Assembly (NCBI RefSeq): GCF_014698795.1
Contig: NZ_JACJTR010000052.1
Coordinates: 1 to 34,082 of the forward strand
Reading direction: 5' to 3'
Length of the DNA stretch: 34,082 bases
Source: Nostoc sp. FACHB-892
Lineage (GTDB): Bacteria; Cyanobacteriota; Cyanobacteriia; Cyanobacteriales; Nostocaceae
The translations under genes were made by a program, and so were the position numbers. How positions within the stretch are numbered: the first letter of the stretch is position 1; each line of letters begins with the position of its first letter. Below are positions 1-8,123 of the stretch, in pieces. A model generated the notes under the pieces. That model was not told where the DNA came from and made no database searches. It saw only the letters and a list, made by a program, of their open reading frames with translations.

Positions 1-26
1 CAGTAGAAATTAAAAATCGATAAATT

Positions 27-3000
27 TTAGAGCGTCACTGTCGAGTTACAGGTCACTTGCGACAAGCCAAAGGCACTTAGAATAGATTGGTCTGAGTACA
101 CTTCAGTGGGTAAACAACGCAAGATAACCATCAGTAGTTCAGCCAAAACTATCGGCGTGCAGAAGTTAAAAACTCGCCGCAGTGCAGTCTTATTAAAGAT
201 TGTGGCAACTTCAGCGACGTGTTCTAAGGCATCTTCTGGTGATGATTCTGATTCAGCAATCAACATCGGAAAGTATGTACGGGCTAGCCACTTTTCATCA
301 TCGTCTAAGTCAGCCAAATTTTTATTACTACCGCTATTAAGACTATCTAATAGCAGGAGTAATAATTTTTTAAAGTGCTGCCAACCCCCCCAGCGTTGGG
401 TAAATCGGCTCACCCATCCTTGGGTAGTGTCTATGATTTTGGCGATCGCCTTTTGTCCAATTTTCTGGTGTGACTGCCAAAGCTGGGTGAACGCTTTGAC
501 GATGGCGTGTCCGGTCTGCTGATCTCGGCTACCCGCTTCGGTGCAAAGAGAGCAGGCATCGACTACTTCTAACTTGACTCCCGGCAGTTCATCTAAGAGA
601 AAACTAAGGTCATAGTCAGCGCAGAAGTAGAATGTTAGCTCCACATTGGGGCGACGATGAGCGCGTAATCGCCCAATCTCTTGGATGATTTCTGCACGGA
701 TCAGGTCTGTGAGATACTTTTGGAAAGCGCTGTTTTTATCCTCCAGGTTAACCCTTTCCCCAGTCATCACCTGATACTGTGCGGCTAAAACACCGATGTT
801 CTGGTAAGGAATGCCAAAAGAAGCGATCGCATCACACTCACTAAAGCGATTAACACCACGCCCATCGACAAAGTGACCGTATTCTGTGCGGCCCTCGGCT
901 TGGGTTGCAATTTGTTTCCAATCGATAATCCCAAGGGTGGGGCAGAGTTTTTTCAAGGTTTGTTTGAGGGCATTAACGCGGTTGCTGAGTGTATCGGAGC
1001 GATTTTTGGGCAGTTTACCCAGCCCAGTAACGTTGACCACTTTTAAATTGTTGTAGTCTGGGCGTTGTTGCTCAATGACTAACACAGGCTCATCGATGCC
1101 CAGTTTCAATTTCAATTGCTGGGATTTGAAAGTGGCATCAAGATAAATATTAAATTGGGCAGAATTAGCCAATTCAGTATGTTTGGGGTTTCTGCGGTAA
1201 ATGCTGAGTACACCCCATTGAGATTGAAAACTACCGTCACCCTTCCAAGCTTCCAGAAAGTCAGGCAACCAGTAATTAGGCAAGTCAAGAAACTCCCGGA
1301 CAGCCGTTCGTGCGCTGTCTTTAACTACCTTTTTGGCAGCATAACGAGCGGCAGAGCTTTTTTTGAGTTGTTTATCTTGGGTAATATCAATTGAGTCCAA
1401 GTCTTCTAAGAAAGTTAAATCAGGTTCAGAGAAAAGCTGAATCGCTTCGATATCTAAGCCTGTGGGGAAAGCCGGCAGCAGCGCACGGATGCTGGCATCA
1501 TCAAAGCCGTAGCGGTCAGTGGGTTTAATTTGCTGAGTAAGCAGTTGGTGTAAAACTAAGAGGGCAGGTTGCAGCTGTGATAGAAGATTTGGTTCTAACA
1601 GTAGCAGCTTGCCGACGGTGGTTTCAAAATCGCCTCGGTTCACATCAACCGAGCGCACGGGCTTGATGAGCGTACCTGCTTCTTCCCATAACCGCCCAAC
1701 AGTGAAAATTTGGTCAGCAGCGTTAGTTAAGGTAACTGGTGTAGAGTCTGGGTGCGCTCTGAGTTCAGAATAATTTTGAATTGCTGTGCGCTTTTGAAAG
1801 CGGAAGCCAAAACCGTCCCCGTTAGCGAAACGGCACTGATTTTTAAGGGAACAACCGCCACAGATGGGACTGATGCCGCTTTCTTCAAAATCAAGGCTGC
1901 TAAAATTCTTGTTGCGGAAGGCGTTAAACAAGTAAGTTCTGTGACAATTGCCATCAGTGTCGGCAGTCTCACCCGCTTTAGTCCACAGTTTAAAATCCTC
2001 ACCTAGAGGAGTTTTGCGGGTGGGATCTAGTTTAAAGCCGTTGTGACGCACTGGCAGATCAACGAAATTCGTCTCAATGGGCAGTGTAGATGGGTTTCTG
2101 TGGTTGGCATCCTGGTAAATTAGTTTATCAACGCCAAATAAGGCGGCTGTCAGTTGCCCCGCGTTGTAAGACTTGCCCAGTCCAGGGTGAGAATTATCTA
2201 AGATTTGTGTCCAGCCCTTAGAAACAGCTTCCACCCATGCGGCAATGTGTTCTTCTGGCTGGCAGGAGATAGAGATATTGCCTGTAACTTCAGTTATGTA
2301 CGGGATATTGCCGGGCTTGTAAATAATTACATTGGGCGAAGGCGTGTCAATTTCGGGTAAGGGCTTTGGTGTTGGTGGGGCTTTAAATCCTTTGAATATC
2401 GAACTAAATGGAGCGAGCGCTTGCTTTAATAAATTTTGGAAGCTGCTCAAGTCCTCTCTAACTCGCCCAAGCTCCCACTGTTCACGGTTAATTACTCCTT
2501 TGGGCTGGTATGCTTGGTACTGCCGTTGCGGAAACCGAAAGCCATACTGTTTGGCAATGTGAAACAGTGTTCCGATCGTAATTCCCCCACGCCGAAAACT
2601 GCGAATCTTGGCGTGGATGTTCCAAGTTGAACCCTTGATACTGGGCGACCACTGCTCGGCTATGATTTCCGCATCTGTTGCCCCATAATGATTAACCAGT
2701 GCCATCAATACCTGACGGCATTCGTCATAGTTGCCGCTTCCTGGGGTGCGCGGTGGGATGAATGAAAGCGCGTTCTGGATTAGCTGGTCAATGTCCCAGC
2801 CTTCAGCGAGGGAAATCTCACGCCACTCTTTACGCCGTGACTCAATTTCCTGGATTCGTAGCTGATACTCAATACGTTCCTGTTGCGCGATCGCGATCGC
2901 TTCACTTATCCATTCTGCTGGTAAAGTGGCTTCAGGATTGACTAGCGGGAATTCTGCCTCTGTGCTGCCGTAGAATACACGACTTGCATCCTTACAAGCT

Positions 3001-3584
3001 GGATCATGCGGTAACTGCTGCATGAGGAAGCGTGTACAAGCTTCTACAGTATCAGCACCCTGAACATATTCGGGGAGAAGGAAAATCAACCGAAATTTAT
3101 GCCACTCTGGTTTATGGCTGGCTGTGGTGTAAATTAAAGCACAGTGTTTTTTAATGAAGGGATGGGCTAGGGCTTCTTCTATGGTTAATTGGTGATCGTA
3201 AACTTTGATGTAATTCCCGTTTTCGTCTTTAATTGGCTTGTCATAAGCATCACGGGCGATATTAGAATTATCAATGTCGAGTAGTAGCCACTGAGAACCG
3301 ATAATATTGGCCTTACTGCGCCATTTACCGTTTGACAGTCCGGCACAGATAGCGTGACCTGCTTTAATATGTTCTTGAACATCGGCTAGAGTGCCTTCTA
3401 CATCAATGAAGTTACCAGCCAGCTTCTTAAAGTCCCAGTCTTTGTTTTTTCCAGTGGCGTTAAACGCAAACCTGATTATGCGACTCTCAATCAACTCAAG
3501 TTTTGTCTTTACAGCAGAAAAAGTTTCTGATTGGCCTGCTGATTGCGCCGATACTGAGTGATTAAATTGTTGTAATGGTGACAT
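27..3584 (-). CDS. Plasmid replication protein, CyRepA1-like primase-helicase
   Basis: This 1185-residue protein probably initiates plasmid replication. An N-terminal archaeo-eukaryotic-primase-like region (about residues 95-215) shows the acidic pair in WLLLDIDNS (D103, D105), the HKFRLIFLLPEYV strand and DASRVFYGS. A PriCT-like helical segment follows at about 270-335 (IPPRTPGSGNYDECRQVL). A Walker A loop SHPGLGKSY lies at about 465-473, and a helicase motif VI-like QEIGRLRAHRR lies near the C terminus, ahead of a helix-turn-helix-like stretch (IAKIIDTTQGWVSRF). Cysteines C547, C575, C578 and C584 sit just after the P-loop and could hold a metal or Fe-S cluster, as in some helicases; that is inference. 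Length and architecture match what I know of the cyanobacterial CyRepA1 family. The ATG at 3584 has an AGGAGG about 10 bases upstream, inside a hairpin (separate entry). Its C-terminal end recurs as two decayed copies near 31.2 and 33.8 kb. Confidence 0.85.
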   Translation of the reverse strand: MSPLQQFNHSVSAQSAGQSETFSAVKTKLELIESRIIRFAFNATGKNKDWDFKKLAGNFIDVEGTLADVQEHIKAGHAICAGLSNGKWRSKANIIGSQWLLLDIDNSNIARDAYDKPIKDENGNYIKVYDHQLTIEEALAHPFIKKHCALIYTTASHKPEWHKFRLIFLLPEYVQGADTVEACTRFLMQQLPHDPACKDASRVFYGSTEAEFPLVNPEATLPAEWISEAIAIAQQERIEYQLRIQEIESRRKEWREISLAEGWDIDQLIQNALSFIPPRTPGSGNYDECRQVLMALVNHYGATDAEIIAEQWSPSIKGSTWNIHAKIRSFRRGGITIGTLFHIAKQYGFRFPQRQYQAYQPKGVINREQWELGRVREDLSSFQNLLKQALAPFSSIFKGFKAPPTPKPLPEIDTPSPNVIIYKPGNIPYITEVTGNISISCQPEEHIAAWVEAVSKGWTQILDNSHPGLGKSYNAGQLTAALFGVDKLIYQDANHRNPSTLPIETNFVDLPVRHNGFKLDPTRKTPLGEDFKLWTKAGETADTDGNCHRTYLFNAFRNKNFSSLDFEESGISPICGGCSLKNQCRFANGDGFGFRFQKRTAIQNYSELRAHPDSTPVTLTNAADQIFTVGRLWEEAGTLIKPVRSVDVNRGDFETTVGKLLLLEPNLLSQLQPALLVLHQLLTQQIKPTDRYGFDDASIRALLPAFPTGLDIEAIQLFSEPDLTFLEDLDSIDITQDKQLKKSSAARYAAKKVVKDSARTAVREFLDLPNYWLPDFLEAWKGDGSFQSQWGVLSIYRRNPKHTELANSAQFNIYLDATFKSQQLKLKLGIDEPVLVIEQQRPDYNNLKVVNVTGLGKLPKNRSDTLSNRVNALKQTLKKLCPTLGIIDWKQIATQAEGRTEYGHFVDGRGVNRFSECDAIASFGIPYQNIGVLAAQYQVMTGERVNLEDKNSAFQKYLTDLIRAEIIQEIGRLRAHRRPNVELTFYFCADYDLSFLLDELPGVKLEVVDACSLCTEAGSRDQQTGHAIVKAFTQLWQSHQKIGQKAIAKIIDTTQGWVSRFTQRWGGWQHFKKLLLLLLDSLNSGSNKNLADLDDDEKWLARTYFPMLIAESESSPEDALEHVAEVATIFNKTALRRVFNFCTPIVLAELLMVILRCLPTEVYSDQSILSAFGLSQVTCNSTVTL

Positions 3585-3587
3585 GAG

Positions 3588-3625
3588 AGCTATTCCTCCT
3601 GAAGTGTGTTGGAGGAATTGGAGCT
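3588..3625 (-). promoter_or_regulatory. Rep leader hairpin sequestering the Shine-Dalgarno
   Basis: On the rep mRNA, AUUCCUCC (complement of 3611-3618) can pair perfectly with GGAGGAAU (complement of 3592-3599) across an 11-base loop. A second AGCU:AGCU helix (3588-3591 with 3622-3625) extends the stem past a three-base bulge. The right arm contains the AGGAGG ribosome binding site of rep, whose ATG is at 3584-3582. Pairing would hide the ribosome binding site, so the structure is a candidate translational control of copy number. The base pairing is read directly; the function is inferred. Confidence 0.6.
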
Positions 3626-3812
3626 ATCCCAAAAGTAATCTTCTAATACAAACGTTCAGAAATGTAAAAACAGAAAAATCCTAAACTGCTCTTTCTGTCT
3701 GGATTGCTGGTGTTACAATGGCTTAACACCTTGAAAGGTTTGATAAGATTACTATTAGGGACATTAATTAGGCCTTCAACCCAATCCCCAATTCCACGTG
3801 AATAAAAATCAG

Positions 3813-3846
3813 AAAACCTCGGTATCCCAACGGGACACGGGGTTTT
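3813..3846 (-). terminator. Likely rho-independent terminator upstream of rep
   Basis: On the minus strand AAAACCCCGTGTCCC, a short GTT loop and GGGATACCGAGGTTTT form an imperfect G+C-rich hairpin followed by CTGATTTTTATT (3801-3812). It lies 12 bases after the stop of the 245-residue minus-strand gene. It would therefore separate that upstream gene run from rep, which then needs its own promoter in about 3626-3812. I cannot call that promoter with confidence. Confidence 0.65.
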
Positions 3847-3857
3847 CACCTTTTAGC

Positions 3858-4592
3858 CTATCTGTACTTGGCTAACCAAGCCCTGACAAACTCGATTACT
3901 TCCTCCTCTTGAATAACAAACGCAGTACCTTTTCTTCTGAGAGCCAGAATTTTCATACTTCCCACCTCCGAATAAAGATGTTCATTGTGAGTATTAGCCG
4001 CCTTGGTAGGAGGCCATAAGACTAAAACTTTTGCTGTGGGAGTCTTTTGAGCTTCACGGGAAGACATCAAAAACTTATCTCTGTTCTTGTTGAGCCACTT
4101 CTCGTAATCTGCTAACTCCACAAGTGGGCAGGGTTGCCACAGTTTTAGTCCATTTTTGTCTTTGCGCTTGACTTGTAAAACCTCTCTAGCTTCGTTGTAG
4201 ACAATTTCTCTATCTCCTTTTGAGCGAATGGAGATAAACAGGTGAGTTGTTCGTGGAAATCTAATAAACAAGTCGATAGGGTTGTTGTCTTCTACCGGAA
4301 TTACTGGGAAGACTTGTACATCTAGGCTTTTAAACTCATCAAAAAGTAAGGTTCCTAATTTTTCCAACCGCGCAAGTTTTTGAGTTACCACCAACGGCTT
4401 GTAAGCCAATCCAAAAAGAACCCAGCCAGCCGGATGAATTATGCCTCCTGTAGCCAGCGCAGCAGCACCAGCCGCTAGAGCTTGAGTGGACGCATAGTCT
4501 TTCGCCTCCCTAATTTTTTCAAACGCCGCTTCGTTGTGCAGTGGGAGTTGAAAATCGCTTGTTAGGTCTTTCACTGTTAACATTGGCGACAT
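3858..4592 (-). CDS. Plasmid protein of unknown function with glycine/alanine-rich hydrophobic segment
   Basis: I do not recognise this protein of about 244 residues. Residues about 38-68 are rich in Ala/Gly and hydrophobic residues (AGAAALATGG, then VLFGLAYKPLVV) and could be a membrane-associated hairpin. The middle, PIDLFIRFPRTTHLFISIRS followed by KGD, has an Asp, a beta-strand and a Lys arranged loosely like a PD-(D/E)XK nuclease core. The resemblance is weak and unproven. ATG 4592 (preceded by a TTG at 4595) and ATG 4583 are alternative starts, and none has a clear ribosome binding site. It is the last gene of a minus-strand run led by a ribbon-helix-helix protein and ends at a terminator before rep, so a role in plasmid maintenance or copy control is plausible. 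Confidence 0.7.
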   Translation of the reverse strand: MSPMLTVKDLTSDFQLPLHNEAAFEKIREAKDYASTQALAAGAAALATGGIIHPAGWVLFGLAYKPLVVTQKLARLEKLGTLLFDEFKSLDVQVFPVIPVEDNNPIDLFIRFPRTTHLFISIRSKGDREIVYNEAREVLQVKRKDKNGLKLWQPCPLVELADYEKWLNKNRDKFLMSSREAQKTPTAKVLVLWPPTKAANTHNEHLYSEVGSMKILALRRKGTAFVIQEEEVIEFVRAWLAKYR

Positions 4593-4675
4593 CAAAAAAT
4601 AATGATGTGAAATAGTACTAGCTGCTCGATTTTGCCTTACGGGGCTAACGGCCTATGAGTTTACGCAAGAGTAGT

Positions 4676-4915
4676 TCACGCTACATCTTTCACTGTAAAA
4701 CCTTTGCTACACCACTGAACTAGCAGCCATCTATCAGATTCTTTGTCTAAAGCTGGCTTTAGTCGAAAAGCAAAAAAATCTTCCCAAGCCTCTATACCGT
4801 GTTTTGTAACGAATTGTTTTTCAACTTCTTTAAAGCGTTCCCAGTTGCGATCCGCGATCGCGGTCAGCATTGGGATTAATTCGCTTACGGGTATCTGAGT
4901 AGTTGTTTCACTCAT
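4676..4915 (-). CDS. Small plasmid protein, unknown function (79 aa)
   Basis: This is an acidic, probably helical, soluble protein of 79 residues with several Trp (ADRNWERFKEVEKQF, IEAWEDFF, SDRWLLVQW). I chose ATG 4915 because it overlaps the stop of the upstream gene as ATGAGTGA, the usual sign of translational coupling; an ATG at 4930 is possible but lies deeper inside that gene. No family is recognised. Its place between a ribbon-helix-helix gene and rep suggests a plasmid maintenance role, which is inference only. Confidence 0.65.
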   Translation of the reverse strand: MSETTTQIPVSELIPMLTAIADRNWERFKEVEKQFVTKHGIEAWEDFFAFRLKPALDKESDRWLLVQWCSKGFTVKDVA

Positions 4916-5120
4916 CTGGGTATCCCTCAAAAATACAAATTATTGGTAAAGGTTCTATCTTGGTATCAACAACTTTAACTAATCGTATTCCCCTTTTTCT
5001 GCTTATCCGTTTGCAGTGTTGCTCTGAAGCAGCAGGCAGCCAATATCTAGTCTCAGCTAGTGGGTCAAATTTGCCCTCAACACGCTCTATACCGTCGTTT
5101 GGCTGATTTTCTTCGGTCAA
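4908..5120 (-). CDS. Small plasmid protein, unknown function (70 aa, TTG start)
   Basis: The frame encodes 70 residues starting MTEENQPNDG and ending CIFEGYPDE. The only reasonable start is TTG at 5120, supported by a strong AGGAGG four to five bases upstream. The C-terminal half is basic (CKRISRKRGIRLVKVVDTK), so nucleic-acid contact is possible, but no fold is recognised. The gene follows the ribbon-helix-helix gene by 36 bases and overlaps the next gene by 8 bases, so the three are probably co-transcribed. Confidence 0.6.
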   Translation of the reverse strand: MTEENQPNDGIERVEGKFDPLAETRYWLPAASEQHCKRISRKRGIRLVKVVDTKIEPLPIICIFEGYPDE

Positions 5121-5156
5121 ATTACCTCCTGATTTTGTTCTGCGCGATCGCGTTAG

Positions 5157-5315
5157 TTATTTGTCCTTTTCCTCCTTTTTCTTGTCTATCGCTTGCTCAA
5201 GCAGCATTGTTATGAGGTTGTTAACGGTTCGATGCTCATCCTCAGCCCATTCCTTAAGAAACTCGTGCTTATCTGGGTCAAGGTAAACCATGACTCGCGG
5301 CTTTTTACTAGGCAT
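5157..5315 (-). CDS. Ribbon-helix-helix DNA-binding protein (52 aa)
   Basis: This 52-residue frame begins MPSKKPRVMVYLDPDK and continues HEFLKEWAEDEHRTVNNLIT into a lysine-rich tail. A basic N-terminal beta-strand (PRVMVYL) followed by two helices (HEFLKEWAEDEH and TVNNLITMLLEQAI) is the classic Arc/CopG ribbon-helix-helix pattern. In this fold the strand contacts the DNA major groove as a dimer. It is the first gene of a minus-strand run towards rep and stands next to a divergent intergenic region with inverted repeats, so autoregulation or copy control is likely. The ATG at 5315 has only a weak ribosome binding site. Confidence 0.75.
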   Translation of the reverse strand: MPSKKPRVMVYLDPDKHEFLKEWAEDEHRTVNNLITMLLEQAIDKKKEEKDK

Positions 5316-5627
5316 CTCTACAGGTACATATAAGTACTATCGCTTGTCAGCAATTGTCACCTTAATAAGAAAATTTGGGAAGGGAGTTGCACTTGTTAGT
5401 ACCTGCTGCTAATATATTAGTGTCAAGGTTATCGATGCGTCAATAACTTAAGGCAGACGCAGTAAGACCCAAGCGCAAAACGCGCTTGGCGAGTTCCTTT
5501 CGAGGGTTGTAAGGCTTGCAAGCGCTGTTTTGACAGCATTCAACTATTCACAGCAATATCTGCATTGCGTCCGTTCATTTTCAACGGTCGCGGTAATTGT
5601 GCGTGTCTGCATTAGGACAGAGGATTC
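5316..5627. promoter_or_regulatory. Divergent intergenic region with dyads
   Basis: The 312 bases between the minus-strand ribbon-helix-helix gene and the plus-strand membrane cluster hold no gene that I can support. They contain a perfect inverted repeat CCAAGCGC/GCGCTTGG at 5469-5489 (5-base loop) and a smaller CCGTT/AACGG dyad near 5570-5586. Both outgoing promoters must lie here. The dyads are candidate operators for the ribbon-helix-helix protein. An origin function is possible but unsupported. Confidence 0.45.
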
Positions 5628-6200
5628 ATGCATATCAATTTACGCAACTTAGAAGCAATCAACGAACTACCTTTTGAGAGAACAATGCTTAATCAAAATC
5701 AATTACGAAGGTTAGAAGCAATAGATCGCTGGCTCAGAGAAATTCGAGATTCGGAGGAATTCAGACAACTGGAATACTCTCCAGACGTGACACTAGGCGA
5801 CGCAATCCAAGCAGTAGGCGAACTACTTGACTTTCACGTTCCCTATGATTACAAGCCCACAAATTTTACTAATGAAGAGTGGCATTCATATCTAGAACAG
5901 AAACCAATAATGCACATTCGCCGTGTGAAAACTTGGCGTGAAAAGATTAACTCATTCATACTTAATGGAGCGTCATCAGTAGCAATTGTGAGCTTGGTAA
6001 CTACTAGTTTTATGGTAGTTGGTTCTATCTTTTGTCACGGCTTTGACCGGATTGAGGAAAGTAGAGGGGAGGAATATCAACCCACATGGATTTACAACGC
6101 CAAGATTTTTGAAGGAAGCGCGATCGCATCTCTTGCGGTCTTCCTGGGTGCAAGCTTGACAGGCGCGTGTGTTGCGGGAGACAAGAATGATGATCGATAA
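5628..6200 (+). CDS. Two-TM membrane protein, unknown function
   Basis: The protein has 190 residues. About the first 110 are soluble, charged and helical (LRRLEAIDRWLREIRDSEEF). A hydrophobic segment at about 117-137 (SVAIVSLVTTSFMVVGSIF), a short loop rich in Glu and Arg, and a second at about 163-183 (SAIASLAVFLGASLTGACV) then form a likely hairpin in the membrane. The family is not recognised. It is the first gene of a plus-strand run of eight and overlaps the next gene by 14 bases. An ATG in the same frame at 5685 (MLNQNQLRR) is an alternative start. Confidence 0.65.
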   Translation: MHINLRNLEAINELPFERTMLNQNQLRRLEAIDRWLREIRDSEEFRQLEYSPDVTLGDAIQAVGELLDFHVPYDYKPTNFTNEEWHSYLEQKPIMHIRRVKTWREKINSFILNGASSVAIVSLVTTSFMVVGSIFCHGFDRIEESRGEEYQPTWIYNAKIFEGSAIASLAVFLGASLTGACVAGDKNDDR

Positions 6201-6459
6201 ACAGCTTGTAGGATGCGTCACGCTGTTGAGCCAGAGCAAGACTTACTGGATTAATGGAACGCTGTACAGATATTTAACAAGCAGTGATAGTATCAACCAC
6301 ACACAATATTATTTCCGTCCTTTACCGCGTCAGTCTAAGAGTGCTGACTTAAAGCTCAATCGTGACAAGGTGCTAAGGCGCTGCTACGAAGTGCCGAGCT
6401 TATATAAACAGCACACAGCAGAGATAAATCACAACTCAATACAGTTGAGTTTGTTCTAA
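6187..6459 (+). CDS. Small soluble protein, unknown function (90 aa)
   Basis: The frame begins MMIDKQLVGCVTLLSQSKTY and ends NSIQLSLF. I chose ATG 6187 because GGAG lies six bases upstream and the start sits inside the end of the preceding gene (14-base overlap), indicating coupling. The middle is basic (PLPRQSKSADLKLNRDKVLR). The product looks like a small beta-rich or nucleic-acid-binding protein, but I cannot name it. Confidence 0.55.
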   Translation: MMIDKQLVGCVTLLSQSKTYWINGTLYRYLTSSDSINHTQYYFRPLPRQSKSADLKLNRDKVLRRCYEVPSLYKQHTAEINHNSIQLSLF

Positions 6460-6787
6460 CCATTGGTAACAGATACTACCGCGCGTCGCGGACAAAGGCT
6501 TTGGTACAAGCGCGTCAACTAGTCCAAAAAGGGCGCATTCGCGGGGGTAAACGAGAAAGTGTCAGTAAGTCTTAAAAGCTGACAAACCTTGTTATTACGT
6601 GGTTATAGCCGATGAACAGTAAGTCTGTTGTGATTTGTCAGATTTATTTTCCAAGGTTATTGATAGTCGTCAGCTAACTGCTGATATCAAATAACTGGAT
6701 TCAGCTAATTACATACATCAAATACCTTGGACTTATCTGGAATGGCAGTTAATTTTATACACACTTAAGCATTAACCAGGAGAAAAT
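6460..6787 (+). other. Intergenic gap in the membrane cluster
   Basis: This gap of 328 bases has no convincing gene. A frame of about 38 codons from 6463 translates as a basic stretch (YYRASRTKALVQARQ, then KGRIRGGKRES) but has no usable start, so it may be a remnant. Further on, a TCAGC/GCTGA dyad (near 6671-6686) lies inside a longer imperfect pair CCAAGGTTATT...AATACCTTGG. This could be a terminator or processing site, or an operator for the genes from 6788. Confidence 0.3.
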
Positions 6788-7297
6788 GTGGCGACGAAAG
6801 AGTATATAGCTAAGTATCGCCAGTTGAAACAGATTTACGAGCGCGAGTTAAACAAACAGATTGCTGATATTACTTGGTATCGAGTGGTAGCAACCTTAAA
6901 GCAACACTTTAGTTTTGAAGTACAGGCAGTTGATGCTCAAAAGATAGTTGAAGGTTTCGCTGGGCTAAAACGGCGCTACGGCAGTTTTACGGGCCGTGGT
7001 GAGGGGTTTACGGAACGCTGGCAGGCATTTAGACATTTCTATGAGTTAGATGCTCACTACTCAGGCAGACAGTTTTTAGAAATTCTTGCAGACTATCTAA
7101 AAATCAATCTTGACGATGTACCACGCAGCACTCGTTATTACTGGTTTGAACGCGCTGGCCTTTCTTTGAGTGCCAAGGAGGGGCATCACTGCAAGGATTT
7201 AGCCCTTGTTGCGTTTGTTGCTGCTAAATGGGCAATCAACAGACGAACGCAGCCCATGAAATCCGCAACCATCGAAGTTTTAGCACTAGCCCTTTAA
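6788..7297 (+). CDS. Plasmid protein of unknown function (169 aa)
   Basis: Translation starts at GTG 6788, with AGGAG five bases upstream. The 169-residue product is basic and helical (YIAKYRQLKQIYERELNKQI) with an aromatic-rich middle (FTERWQAFRHFYELDAHY). There is no signal peptide or membrane segment. I do not recognise a family. It sits 12 bases before the next gene, within the plus-strand cluster. Confidence 0.65.
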   Translation: MATKEYIAKYRQLKQIYERELNKQIADITWYRVVATLKQHFSFEVQAVDAQKIVEGFAGLKRRYGSFTGRGEGFTERWQAFRHFYELDAHYSGRQFLEILADYLKINLDDVPRSTRYYWFERAGLSLSAKEGHHCKDLALVAFVAAKWAINRRTQPMKSATIEVLALAL

Positions 7298-7309
7298 GGA
7301 GTAATCACC

Positions 7310-7966
7310 ATGTCTGACAAATTTACTAACAATGTCCGCGCTCGTTTGTACAAACAGGGTTATCAAGGATTTACCAAGGACGATTACACAACGGCTGCGC
7401 TTGCTGTCGAGTGCGATGACCTTGACAATCCCACCAAAGAGCAATTGAGTCAAGCCGTTGACTATCTCAAAGTCAAATCGACAAGCCAATTATCTGTAGT
7501 TGATGAACCCGTTGAAAAAACGTTTCTAGTAGGGGCAGAAGATGAACAGCCTGAGACTGATCTTCAAACAGGGGCGCTGACCGTGCAAGAGCCAGAGAAT
7601 CAGATTGTGCTAACAGACCTTGAAAAGCAATCCCTCGTTGCAGATATTGCACAGGGCGCGGGGATTGAGTTAAAAGCGGCGGACGTGAAACAGATTACAG
7701 TATCCATCGCTTCTACCTTTGCATCTAGAAAAGAGTTGAACGAGGCGATTTTTAACGCGCTCGTCCACTTTGCAACAGAATTCAAGAATCAGGAAGTATC
7801 CAAGATCCGACGCAAAGCCGACGAAATCAGGCAGACACTCGCAGAGATGGACTCGGTTGCAGGCAGTGAACTGACGCAGATCAAGCAAGCGATGGAGGCA
7901 ACCGCCCTCGACTACAAAAGCCAGTTTGCAGACCTCGCGTTATCTTTCGCCGGAATCATCGACTAA
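7310..7966 (+). CDS. Acidic helical plasmid protein of unknown function (218 aa)
   Basis: The ATG at 7310 follows AAGGAG with good spacing. The N-terminal 60 residues include two predicted helices (FTKDDYTTAALAVECDDL, KEQLSQAVDYLKVK). An acidic, proline-containing linker leads to a long, probably coiled-coil C-terminal half (ELNEAIFNALVHFATEFKNQ, then IRRKADEIRQTLAEMDS). There is no transmembrane segment and no known motif. The C-terminal coding region overlaps a small membrane-protein frame that starts in another phase. A structural or adaptor role in the cluster is only a guess. Confidence 0.65.
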   Translation: MSDKFTNNVRARLYKQGYQGFTKDDYTTAALAVECDDLDNPTKEQLSQAVDYLKVKSTSQLSVVDEPVEKTFLVGAEDEQPETDLQTGALTVQEPENQIVLTDLEKQSLVADIAQGAGIELKAADVKQITVSIASTFASRKELNEAIFNALVHFATEFKNQEVSKIRRKADEIRQTLAEMDSVAGSELTQIKQAMEATALDYKSQFADLALSFAGIID

Positions 7967-8123
7967 GCCCGGAGGCAAGCTCACTTACAAACATTTGTTG
8001 ATTGGGCTTGTGGGGATACCGTTGCTAATTGCACTCGCGGCCCCCCTGTCTCAATGGTTTATGACGGAATGTTGCACATACAGGAGTCAAAAACGTGAAG
8101 CATATCAAGAATATAGTCAGTAA
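7926..8123 (+). CDS. Small single-TM protein (up to 65 aa), start uncertain
   Basis: A frame open from TTG 7926 carries one clear hydrophobic helix, HLLIGLVGIPLLIALAAPL, followed by QWFMTECC and a charged tail. The extreme start lies inside the preceding gene and is probably not used. In-frame TTG codons at 7995 and 7998 begin right at the helix, and GGAGG at 7971-7975 is somewhat distant from them. The end overlaps the next gene by 29 bases. It is a small membrane peptide of unknown role, and the strong overlap on both sides argues for coupled translation. Confidence 0.45.
   Translation: MQTSRYLSPESSTKPGGKLTYKHLLIGLVGIPLLIALAAPLSQWFMTECCTYRSQKREAYQEYSQ

Noticed and set aside
106..2630. Several 60-140-codon plus-strand frames opposite rep
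   Set aside because: They are antisense shadows of the rep gene without ribosome binding sites or recognisable content.
3643..3849. A 68-codon minus-strand frame in the rep leader
   Set aside because: It overlaps the terminator hairpin, has no ribosome binding site, and its sequence is not protein-like.
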